Positions 8,884 to 16,014 of a stretch of 64,000 nucleotides of DNA are shown in pieces. Source of the DNA: Rubrobacter tropicus (GTDB lineage Bacteria; Actinomycetota; Rubrobacteria; Rubrobacterales; Rubrobacteraceae); NCBI RefSeq assembly GCF_011492945.1, contig NZ_CP045119.1:186001-250000 (forward strand). Direction: 5' to 3'. The notes under the pieces are model-generated. The model saw only the letters and a list, made by a program, of their open reading frames with translations. It was not told where the DNA came from and did not search any database. Position 1 is the first letter of the stretch. Each line of letters starts with the position of its first letter. The position numbers and the translations under genes were made by a program.

Positions 8884-10179
8884 ATGGCGGACGTTACCGG
8901 GAGGCCTGTCGGGGAGGCAGAAGCGGGGGAGGCCCCGTCCACCTGGGGGAGCAGGCTCAGGCTCATCGGGCCGGGTCTGGTCGTCGCCGCGACGGGGGTC
9001 GGGGCCGGGGACATGGTCTCCTCGCTCACCGCCGGCACGGAGTTCGGGACCGTCCTGATCTGGGCCGTCGTCCTCGGCGCCGCGCTGAAGTTCGCGCTCA
9101 CGGAGGGGCTCGGCCGCTGGTACATGGCGACGAAGACGACGATCCTCGAAGGCTGGCACTCGATGGGCTGGTGGGCGAGCATCTACTTTATGGTCTACCT
9201 GGCGCTCGTCACGTTCTTCTTCGGCGCCGCCGCCCCCTCCGCCTCCGCGCTGGCGACGGATGCGATGTTCCCGGGCCTCCTGCCGTTCTGGTTGTGGGCC
9301 GTCCTGCACTCCGTCGTCTTCGGGTTCGGCATCTGCATCATCGGCCGGTACGGGCTCTTCGAGCGGGTGATGGAGGTCTTCGTGGGCCTGATGTTCCTGA
9401 CGGTGGTCGGCCTCGCGGTCCTGCTCACCCCGAGCCTGGGCGAGCTCGCCCTCGGGACGGTGGTGCCGCGGATGCCCGAGGGGTCGCTACCCTTCGTGCT
9501 CGCCGTTATAGGCGGCGTGGGCGGGACTTTTACGCTCGTCTCCTACACCTACTGGGTGCGCGAGCGCGGCTGGCGGCGGCCGGCCTGGATCCCGATGATG
9601 CGCACCGACCTGGCCGTCGGCTACATAATGACCGGCGTCTTCATGGTCGCGATGCTGGTGATCGGCGCCGAGCTCCTGTTCGCCAACGGGACGAGCATCG
9701 AAGGCGAGGACGGACTCGTGGCCCTCTCGAACCCGATCTCCGAACGCTTCGGCCCGGTGGCGAGCTGGCTGTTCCTCATCGGCTTCTGGGCTGCTGCGAC
9801 GAGCTCCATCACGGGTGCCTGGAACGGCGGCGCCTACCTCTTCGGCGACCTGGTGAGGACCATCAGGCGGGTGCCGGAGGAGGAGGGCGAGGAGTACCTT
9901 TCGGAGACGGGCGTCTTTTTCCGCCTCTTCCTGGCCTGGATCACGTTCCCGCCCATGCTGCTGCTCGCCTTCGACGAGCCGGTTACCATCGTGATCGTTT
10001 ACGCTTCCCTCGGCGCCCTGTTCATGCCGTTCCTCGCCGTTACGCTCCTCTGGCTCCTGAACCTCCGCGTCCCGCGCGAGTTCCGCAGCGGCCTGCTCTC
10101 CAACGCGATCCTCGGCGTCTCCTTGCTGATCTTCCTCTACGTCGGAGCCCAGGAGATACTGGGCGCCCTGGGAGGGTGA
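8884..10179 (+). CDS. Nramp (SLC11)-like transporter without canonical metal-site motifs
   Basis: A 431-aa protein with about 11 membrane segments and the general shape of Nramp transporters (opening GPGLVVAATG in TM1). The ATG at 8884 follows GGGAGGGGAG at good spacing. The canonical metal-binding motifs are changed: the TM1 DPGN position reads GAGDM, and the TM6 MPH region reads TLVSYTYWVRE. Known Nramp relatives with altered sites move Mg2+ or other substrates, so calling this a Mn2+/Fe2+ importer would be unsafe. It is likely a cation or other small-solute transporter of the Nramp superfamily. It appears to be a single transcription unit; the 234-bp gap to the BCCT gene holds an AT-rich stretch at about 10188-10225 that may be promoter DNA. 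Confidence 0.75.
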   Translation: MADVTGRPVGEAEAGEAPSTWGSRLRLIGPGLVVAATGVGAGDMVSSLTAGTEFGTVLIWAVVLGAALKFALTEGLGRWYMATKTTILEGWHSMGWWASIYFMVYLALVTFFFGAAAPSASALATDAMFPGLLPFWLWAVLHSVVFGFGICIIGRYGLFERVMEVFVGLMFLTVVGLAVLLTPSLGELALGTVVPRMPEGSLPFVLAVIGGVGGTFTLVSYTYWVRERGWRRPAWIPMMRTDLAVGYIMTGVFMVAMLVIGAELLFANGTSIEGEDGLVALSNPISERFGPVASWLFLIGFWAAATSSITGAWNGGAYLFGDLVRTIRRVPEEEGEEYLSETGVFFRLFLAWITFPPMLLLAFDEPVTIVIVYASLGALFMPFLAVTLLWLLNLRVPREFRSGLLSNAILGVSLLIFLYVGAQEILGALGG

Positions 10180-10413
10180 TTCTCCGAACAAGTTAACGAA
10201 ACTTAATAAAACTTTAAAGCTATCCTCATCATAACCGCTGGAACCTGCGCGTTTACGGGGTACTATGTGCACCGTCGTATCCGGGCTGCTTCGCCCGCAA
10301 CGGTCTTCGACCGGGGCGTGGTCCTGACACTTCTCACGCGGCGTCCTGTCGCAACCTGAAACATCACGGCAATGTTTTTGTAGTGAACAGAGATCAGGGA
10401 AGGACGGTAGCGC

Positions 10414-12027
10414 ATGAGAAGGTCCGCGGGTTCGACGGTTGACATGGGCGTCTTTGGGGTGTCGGTAGGCATCGCGGCGTTGTTCGTGTTGTGGGGTGTT
10501 CTCTTCGCGGAGAACCTTTCGGCGGTCGCGTCCGCGGCGTTGAACTTTTTGATAGGTTCCTTCGGCTGGGTCTTTATCCTCTCGACGTTCGGGTTCCTGA
10601 TCTTCGTGGTCTACCTGGCCTTCTCGCGCCACGGAAGGGTAAAGCTCGGTGCCGACGACGACGAGCCGGAGTTCAAGACCGTCTCTTGGGTGGCCATGAT
10701 GTTCAGCGTCGGCATGGGCATCGGCCTCATGTTCTTCGGCGTCGCGGAGCCCATCTCCCACTACGCCGCCCCGCCCCACGGCCTGGCCAAGGCGGAGACC
10801 GAGGGCGCCGCGCTGCTGGCGATGGAGTACTCGTACTTTCACTGGGCTTTCCACCCGTGGGCCATCTACGCCGTCGTGGGCCTGGCGCTCGCGTACTTCA
10901 CGTTCCGAAAGGGGCGCAAGAACCTCATAAGCTCCGCGTTCTACCCGATACTCGGGGACAAGGTAGACGGGCCCATAGGCAAGGGCATAGACACTTTAGC
11001 GATCTTCGCGACGCTCTTCGGGACGGCGACTTCCCTGGGGCTCGGGGCGCTCCAGATCACGGGCGGTCTCAACTTCTTGACCGACGCCGTTCCGGCCGAC
11101 TCGAACGCGTGGGCCATCGGGATTATCGCGTTCATGACCGTGGCGTTCATCCTGTCGGCGGTCTCAGGCATCCACCGGGGCATCCAGTGGCTCTCGAACG
11201 TGAACATGGTGCTTGCCGTGGCGCTGGTCCTGTTCCTGTTCGTCGTGGGCCCCACGGTCTTCGTCCTGAACACCTTCACGGAGTCCGTCGGCGGCTACTT
11301 CGCCAACCTGGTCCCGATGAGCTTCAGGACGGCGGCGTTCGGGGACGCGGCCTGGCTCGCCTCGTGGACCGTCTTCTACTGGGCGTGGTGGATCAGCTGG
11401 ACCCCGTTCGTCGGGACTTTTATAGCCAGGATCTCGCGCGGGCGCACCATCAGGGAGTTCGTGCTCGGCGTGCTCGTCGTGCCGAGCCTGGTCACGTTCG
11501 TGTGGTTCGGCGTCCTCGGCGGGTCGGCCCTCAACCTGGAGCTTACCGGCAACCCCGGGATAGTGGATGCGGTCTCCGAGAGCTCGACCGTAGCCCTCTT
11601 CGCCACCCTCGGCGAGTTCCCGCTGGCGGGTCTTATGTCCCTGATCGCCATAGTCCTCGTCGCGCTCTTCTTTATTAGCGGGGCGGACGCGGGGGCTGTC
11701 GTGATGGGAATGCTCTCCTCGCGGGGCGCCCTGGAGCCGAACCGGGCGGTCGTCGTGGTCTGGGGGACCCTCGCCGGCGCCACCGCCGCGATCTGCCTCC
11801 TCGCAAACGGCCTCGAAGGCCTGCAGCAGGCGGCCATCATCTCCGCGGCACCCTTCGTACTCGTCATGATCGCGATGTGCTACTCCCTGATGAAGGAACT
11901 CCGCGCGGAGCCCGGGACCGCCCCCGAGCGCCGAACCGCCCCCGAGCCGGAACGGGCCGCCACCCGTCCGCCCGGCGTCCCCGCGCCCCAGCACATGCGC
12001 TCGGAACGCGACGCGCGGGAGCGCTAG
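10414..12027 (+). CDS. BCCT-family transporter (betaine/carnitine/choline type)
   Basis: A 537-aa protein with 12 predicted membrane helices. It has the BCCT hallmark GMGIGLMFFGVAEP and, in TM8, WWISWTPFVGTFIARISRGRT, including the tryptophans that form the aromatic box for trimethylammonium substrates. The glycine-rich TM3 motif is of the Na+-coupled BetP type. Family members import glycine betaine, choline or carnitine for osmoprotection. The C-terminal tail is long, charged and Pro/Arg-rich (PGTAPERR... onward), possibly cytosolic and regulatory. The next gene starts 7 bp after the stop, so the two are almost certainly co-transcribed, which bears on the substrate of that enzyme. Confidence 0.92.
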   Translation: MRRSAGSTVDMGVFGVSVGIAALFVLWGVLFAENLSAVASAALNFLIGSFGWVFILSTFGFLIFVVYLAFSRHGRVKLGADDDEPEFKTVSWVAMMFSVGMGIGLMFFGVAEPISHYAAPPHGLAKAETEGAALLAMEYSYFHWAFHPWAIYAVVGLALAYFTFRKGRKNLISSAFYPILGDKVDGPIGKGIDTLAIFATLFGTATSLGLGALQITGGLNFLTDAVPADSNAWAIGIIAFMTVAFILSAVSGIHRGIQWLSNVNMVLAVALVLFLFVVGPTVFVLNTFTESVGGYFANLVPMSFRTAAFGDAAWLASWTVFYWAWWISWTPFVGTFIARISRGRTIREFVLGVLVVPSLVTFVWFGVLGGSALNLELTGNPGIVDAVSESSTVALFATLGEFPLAGLMSLIAIVLVALFFISGADAGAVVMGMLSSRGALEPNRAVVVVWGTLAGATAAICLLANGLEGLQQAAIISAAPFVLVMIAMCYSLMKELRAEPGTAPERRTAPEPERAATRPPGVPAPQHMRSERDARER

Positions 12028-12034
12028 GCCGATC

Positions 12035-15000
12035 ATGGACGAACGTAACCTCTGCCTGCACGAGCTCTTCGAGCGCCAGGTCCGGAGAACCCCGGACGCG
12101 ACGGCCGTGGTCGACGCGCGGACCACGCTGACCTACGCGGAACTGGACCGGCGGGCCGACGTGCTTGCCGCCCACCTGCGGAGCGCGGGCGTCGCGCCGG
12201 ACGCGGCGGTCGGCGTGTACATGGAGCGCTGCGCGGAGTATGTGGTGGCGATCCTGGCCGCCATGAAGGCCGGCGGCGCCTTCGTCCCCCTGGAGCTCGC
12301 CTACCCGCCCTCGCAACTCGAGGACGTTCTATCAGACTGCGAGCCTATCGTCGTGCTCACCAAAGAGGCCCACGCCGGACGCCTGCCCGACTGGCAGCGA
12401 GGCTTCCGGATGGACGTGGAGGAGCCAGCGACGTCCGACGAAACCCCCGAACCTCCCCGGGTGGACCGGGAGAACCTGGCTTTCATCCCGTACTCGTCGG
12501 GAACCACGGGCAAGCCGAAGGGCATCGCGAACCCGCACCGGGCCCCCGTGCTCTCGTACCTGTGGCGCTACGGTATCAGCGACTATGGGCCGGATGACCG
12601 GGTCGGGTGCAGCGTCTTCTTCGTGTGGGAGGTGTTGAGGCCGCTCTTGCGGGGCGGGGCCTCGTACGTCATCGGGGACGACGTCATCTACGACCCGCCG
12701 GCCCTCGTTCGATACCTGGAAGAGCACCGCATCACAGAGATCCAGATGACATCCTCGCTGACGGAGGCCGTCCTCGACGCGAGCGGCCCTGACCTCGCCG
12801 AACGCCTCCCCGACCTCAAGACGGTCTGGGTCTGCGGCGAGGTGGTCACGAAGACCCTGGCCCGCCGCCTGCTAGAAGCGCTGCCCCACACCTGTTCTTA
12901 CAACCTCTACAGCATCGCCGAGACCCACGAGGTCGCGGTAACGGAGCTCGGTGAAGCCCTGGGCCACCCCGAGTCCACGTACTGCCCCGTTGGCCGTCCC
13001 GCCCGCCCGGAGCGCCTGTACGTCCTGGACGACGGGCTTCGGCGCGTGCCCGAGGGGGAACCGGGCGAGGTCGTCGTCGGGGGAGAGATGCTCGCCCGCG
13101 GCTTCGTCAACCTGCCGGAGAAGACCGCGGAGCGCTTCGTGCCGGACCCGTTCGCCGGCGAGGGCGGGGCGCGGATGTACAGGACCGGCGACAGGGGACG
13201 GATGCTCTCAGACGGGCACCTGGAGATACTCGGACGCGCGGACTTCCGCGTGCGGATAAGGGGCTACAACGTCGAGCTCGGCGCGGTCGAGGCCGCCATC
13301 GAGACCCGCCTCGCCGTCCGGGCCTGCGTCGTGGTCTCCGAGGGCGACGAGGGCGAGGACAAGCGCCTCGTCGCCTACGTGGTCCCCGAGCCCGAAGACG
13401 ACCACCGCTTCTCCGGTTGGGACCTCGACCCGAAGACGGGGCGCAGCAAGGAGATCCGCAGCGCCCTGCGCGACGCCCTGCCACACTACGCGGTACCCGC
13501 AGTCTACGTCGAGCTCGACGCCCTCCCCATACAGGACACCTCCGGCAAGGTCGACCGCAAGAAGCTCCCGCCTTCCCCGCCCCGCCAGGCCCGCCCCGGC
13601 CGCGACGGGGATCTCTCCGGCGTACGGCTCACCGCCGACGCCTCCCGCTCCGAGAAAGAGGACCTGCTCAAGAGGATCTGGGAAGAGACGCTGCGCCTGG
13701 ACGAAGACGAGGTCGAAACCGACGACAACTTCTTCGACCTCGGCGGTCACTCGCTCGCCGCGGCCCAGCTCTCGGGCCGCGTGGAGGAGGGCTTCGGCGT
13801 CCACGTCTCGATGCCATTGTTCATGGAGGACCCGACGGTGGGCGGGCTGTGCGACAGGATCGAAGCCCTCCAGCGCGACGAAGACGGCGAAGCGCGCCCA
13901 TCTGAGGTAGACCTTCGCGCCGAGGCGGTCCTGGAACCGGAGATCTTGCCGGAGGGAGGAGAGACGAAGGACCTGCGCAACGCAGAGAACGTCTTCCTGA
14001 CGGGTGCCACGGGCTTTCTCGGGGCCTTCCTCCTCGACGGCCTGCTCTCCTCGACGGGGGCCCGCGTCCACTGCCTCGTCCGGGAGCGCGAGGACGAGGA
14101 CCCCATCGAGACCATCGCCTCGAACCTCGAAAGCTACGGGCTCCCGGTGGACGGTATGGACCGCGTCGTGCCGGTCGTGGGGGATCTCGGGGAGCCTTTG
14201 CTCGGTATGGACCCGGAGAAGTTCGACGCGCTGGCGCGGGAGGCGGACCTCGTGATCCACGCCGCCGCCGCCGTGAACCTCGTCTACCCTTATCCCGCGC
14301 TGAAGGCGCCGAACGTCGGTGGCACGCGCGAGGCGCTGCGCCTCGCCTGCCGCCGCAGAACCAAGCCGTTCCACTTCGTCTCGACCGACGGCATCTTCCC
14401 CCCAGACGCGGAACTCTGCGAGGAGGACACGGATCTCGACTCCCTCGCCGAAGCCCGCGAGGACGGCTACGGCCGGTCCAAATGGGTGGCCGAGAAGCTC
14501 GTGCGGGAGGCGGCCGGGCGAGGTCTTCCGGCCTGCGTCTACAGGCCGGGCTTCATCTCGGGGCACTCCGAGACCGGCGCCTCGAACCCGCGCGACCTGC
14601 AGGGAGCGGTACTCTCGGAGTCGTTGCGCCTGGGGGCCGCGCCCGAGGTCGATGGCTGGAGGCTCGAGATGACGCCCGTAGACTTCGTGGCCGCCGCGAT
14701 CCTCGACGTCGCCTCCAAACCCGAAGCCCTCGGCGGGACCTACCACCTCGCCAACCCGGAGCCCGTTCCCGCGGAGACGGTCTTCGACTGGCTGGAGGAA
14801 GGAGGATACGTGTTGGATCTCGTCCCCCACGAGGAATGGTCGAACCGCCTGGAGGCCGCGCCGCCCGAAGACGAAAACGGGCCCGGCGGCGTCCTGCGCG
14901 GGGCCTCCCCGGACGCCGCAGACCTCTCGGACAACAACGTCTACGACGACCGGAACACCCGGCGAATCCTGGGCGAAGACGGCCCGACAAGGCCGGATCT

Positions 15001-15097
15001 GAACGAGGACCTCATCCTGACCTACGCCCGGTACTTCGCCGCACGAGGTTGGGCGCCGGAACCAGCGTCCCTACAGGAGAGCGGACGCCAGGGTTAG
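12035..15097 (+). CDS. NRPS-like A-T-R carboxylic acid reductase
   Basis: A 1020-aa single-module enzyme. The adenylation domain (about 20-510) has PYSSGTTGKPKG, YRTGDRGRM, RVRIRGYNVELG and TSGKVDRKK. The carrier domain (about 540-610) has DNFFDLGGHSLAAAQ with the phosphopantetheine Ser. The thioester reductase domain (about 650-1000) has the NAD(P)H motif TGATGFLG and the YGRSK active-site pair. Such enzymes activate a carboxylic acid, load it as a thioester and release an aldehyde. By hand alignment to the PheA pocket, the Asp that holds the alpha-amino group is Val194, and neighbouring pocket positions are Phe195, Trp198 and Trp265. A substrate lacking a free amine is therefore likely. Because a BCCT transporter gene ends 7 bp upstream, glycine betaine (giving betaine aldehyde) is an attractive candidate; aryl or other acids remain possible. 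Confidence 0.9.
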   Translation: MDERNLCLHELFERQVRRTPDATAVVDARTTLTYAELDRRADVLAAHLRSAGVAPDAAVGVYMERCAEYVVAILAAMKAGGAFVPLELAYPPSQLEDVLSDCEPIVVLTKEAHAGRLPDWQRGFRMDVEEPATSDETPEPPRVDRENLAFIPYSSGTTGKPKGIANPHRAPVLSYLWRYGISDYGPDDRVGCSVFFVWEVLRPLLRGGASYVIGDDVIYDPPALVRYLEEHRITEIQMTSSLTEAVLDASGPDLAERLPDLKTVWVCGEVVTKTLARRLLEALPHTCSYNLYSIAETHEVAVTELGEALGHPESTYCPVGRPARPERLYVLDDGLRRVPEGEPGEVVVGGEMLARGFVNLPEKTAERFVPDPFAGEGGARMYRTGDRGRMLSDGHLEILGRADFRVRIRGYNVELGAVEAAIETRLAVRACVVVSEGDEGEDKRLVAYVVPEPEDDHRFSGWDLDPKTGRSKEIRSALRDALPHYAVPAVYVELDALPIQDTSGKVDRKKLPPSPPRQARPGRDGDLSGVRLTADASRSEKEDLLKRIWEETLRLDEDEVETDDNFFDLGGHSLAAAQLSGRVEEGFGVHVSMPLFMEDPTVGGLCDRIEALQRDEDGEARPSEVDLRAEAVLEPEILPEGGETKDLRNAENVFLTGATGFLGAFLLDGLLSSTGARVHCLVREREDEDPIETIASNLESYGLPVDGMDRVVPVVGDLGEPLLGMDPEKFDALAREADLVIHAAAAVNLVYPYPALKAPNVGGTREALRLACRRRTKPFHFVSTDGIFPPDAELCEEDTDLDSLAEAREDGYGRSKWVAEKLVREAAGRGLPACVYRPGFISGHSETGASNPRDLQGAVLSESLRLGAAPEVDGWRLEMTPVDFVAAAILDVASKPEALGGTYHLANPEPVPAETVFDWLEEGGYVLDLVPHEEWSNRLEAAPPEDENGPGGVLRGASPDAADLSDNNVYDDRNTRRILGEDGPTRPDLNEDLILTYARYFAARGWAPEPASLQESGRQG

Positions 15098-15141
15098 CGG
15101 TCAGCCAGAAGGCTGACAGCGCGGTTCGCTGCGCGAACCGC
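15098..15141. repeat. Intergenic modular hairpin repeat, copy R2 (short)
   Basis: Starts at the stop codon of the A-T-R gene and ends at the stop codon of the convergent PRC-barrel gene. It has two tandem hairpins: GTCAGCC-AGAA-GGCTGAC (15100-15117), and GCGGTTCGC (15121-15129) with GCGAACCGC (15133-15141) around TGC. It carries the same GCGG...CCGC stem and TCAGC/GCTGA words as R1 and R3 to R5, in the other order. It fills the whole gap between convergent genes and probably terminates both. Confidence 0.72.
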
Positions 15142-15818
15142 TACCCCACGTCCACGTCCGTGGTGTCCACGTCAAGGACGCCGTCGAGTCCCCTGACCTC
15201 CTCCACGTTCCCGGCCAGATCCTCCCGGGTGGCAGCCGACCCGCCTAGTTGAACGACGCCGTCTTTTACGGCCAGGACGGTCAGGCCCGTGCCGTTTACT
15301 AGGTCCCTCACGTCGGCGCCGAGGGAGTCGTTTTCCTCTAGCTGTGGGTCCACCTGCTCTTCCCCCGTTTCGGGGTCTATGTAGACGTCGGTGCGCGGGT
15401 AGCCGGAGTCGGCGGTGGTCGAGCCTTCGTCCTCCCACCCGCCCGCCTCGTCCGCCTCGGTCGATGCTTCTTCGTCCAGGGAGACGGCCTCGTCTGGGTC
15501 CGTCGGGGTGGTGACGAACTGGCCCTCGTGCTCGCCGTCGTCCACGTCGGATTCGTTCGGGGCGTAGCCCTGGGGCGTCTCCTCGTCGCCGACGTGGTCG
15601 CCGGGCTCGTCGTCCGAGGGGTCGGCGTGGAAAGTGGCGAAGTCCGCGTCCCGGTCCAACGTCAACGCCGTGATCGGGACCTCCAGGCTCTCCTCATCCC
15701 GCTCGACGACGACGTGCGTGATCGACCCATCCTCGTCCTCTATGACCTCCGAGATGCGCCCGACCGCCTCACCGTCCGCCGCCCGCGCCTCTATGCCTAC
15801 CAGCCCGCGATCTTCCAT
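15141..15818 (-). CDS. PRC-barrel and BON domain protein
   Basis: A very acidic 225-aa protein. The N-terminal 75 or so residues resemble a PRC-barrel (GRISEVIEDEDGSITHVVVERD). A long Asp/Glu/Thr-rich linker follows, and the last 65 residues resemble a BON domain (GLTVLAVKDGVVQLGGSAATREDLAGNVEEVRGLDGVLDV read in pieces), a fold linked to membrane or phospholipid contact. There is no signal peptide. The ATG at 15818 has GGAGGT seven bases upstream on its strand, so I prefer it to an upstream ATG at 15872. It is divergent from clpC across a 196-bp gap with palindromic operator-like sites, suggesting shared stress control. Precise function unknown. Confidence 0.75.
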   Translation of the reverse strand: MEDRGLVGIEARAADGEAVGRISEVIEDEDGSITHVVVERDEESLEVPITALTLDRDADFATFHADPSDDEPGDHVGDEETPQGYAPNESDVDDGEHEGQFVTTPTDPDEAVSLDEEASTEADEAGGWEDEGSTTADSGYPRTDVYIDPETGEEQVDPQLEENDSLGADVRDLVNGTGLTVLAVKDGVVQLGGSAATREDLAGNVEEVRGLDGVLDVDTTDVDVG

Positions 15819-15919
15819 TTCGTACCTCCGAGTAGAACTGAAACGGGGTTTCGGAAACCCCATCTTACCCACACGCCCCGCTTCCCTAAGCCGCCTTGAA
15901 CTACCGGTGTTCGGTAATA

Positions 15920-15946
15920 AAATCTTAGCGTTGCAGACTAAGATTT
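15920..15946. promoter_or_regulatory. Palindromic operator candidate between PRC-barrel gene and clpC
   Basis: A perfect inverted repeat AAATCTTAG-N9-CTAAGATTT lies at 15920-15928 and 15938-15946. The geometry (9-bp arms, 9-bp spacer) copies that of the CIRCE heat-shock operator, but the arm sequence is different from CIRCE, HAIR and CtsR sites. A third related half-site (ATAGATTTTATCC, about 15983-15995) lies close to the clpC ribosome site. The position between two divergent genes, one of them clpC, makes a stress-repressor site plausible. Confidence 0.6.
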
Positions 15947-15959
15947 AGCCTGACGACGC

Positions 15960-15976
15960 TTCCCCGCGAGGGGGAA
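15960..15976 (+). promoter_or_regulatory. Short GC hairpin in the clpC leader
   Basis: CTTCCCC and GGGGGAAG flank GCGA and can form a compact stem in the region just upstream of the clpC ribosome binding site (AGAGGAGG, 15998-16005). It lies between the palindromic operator and the third half-site. Its role is unknown. Confidence 0.35.
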
Positions 15977-16014
15977 GAGGGTTATAGATTTTATCCCAGA
16001 GGAGGCTTCGGCTG

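Noticed and set aside
15920-15946. A classical CIRCE or HspR (HAIR) element
   Set aside because: The spacing resembles CIRCE, but the arms (AAATCTTAG) do not match TTAGCACTC or CTTGAGT, so I list it only as a palindromic candidate.
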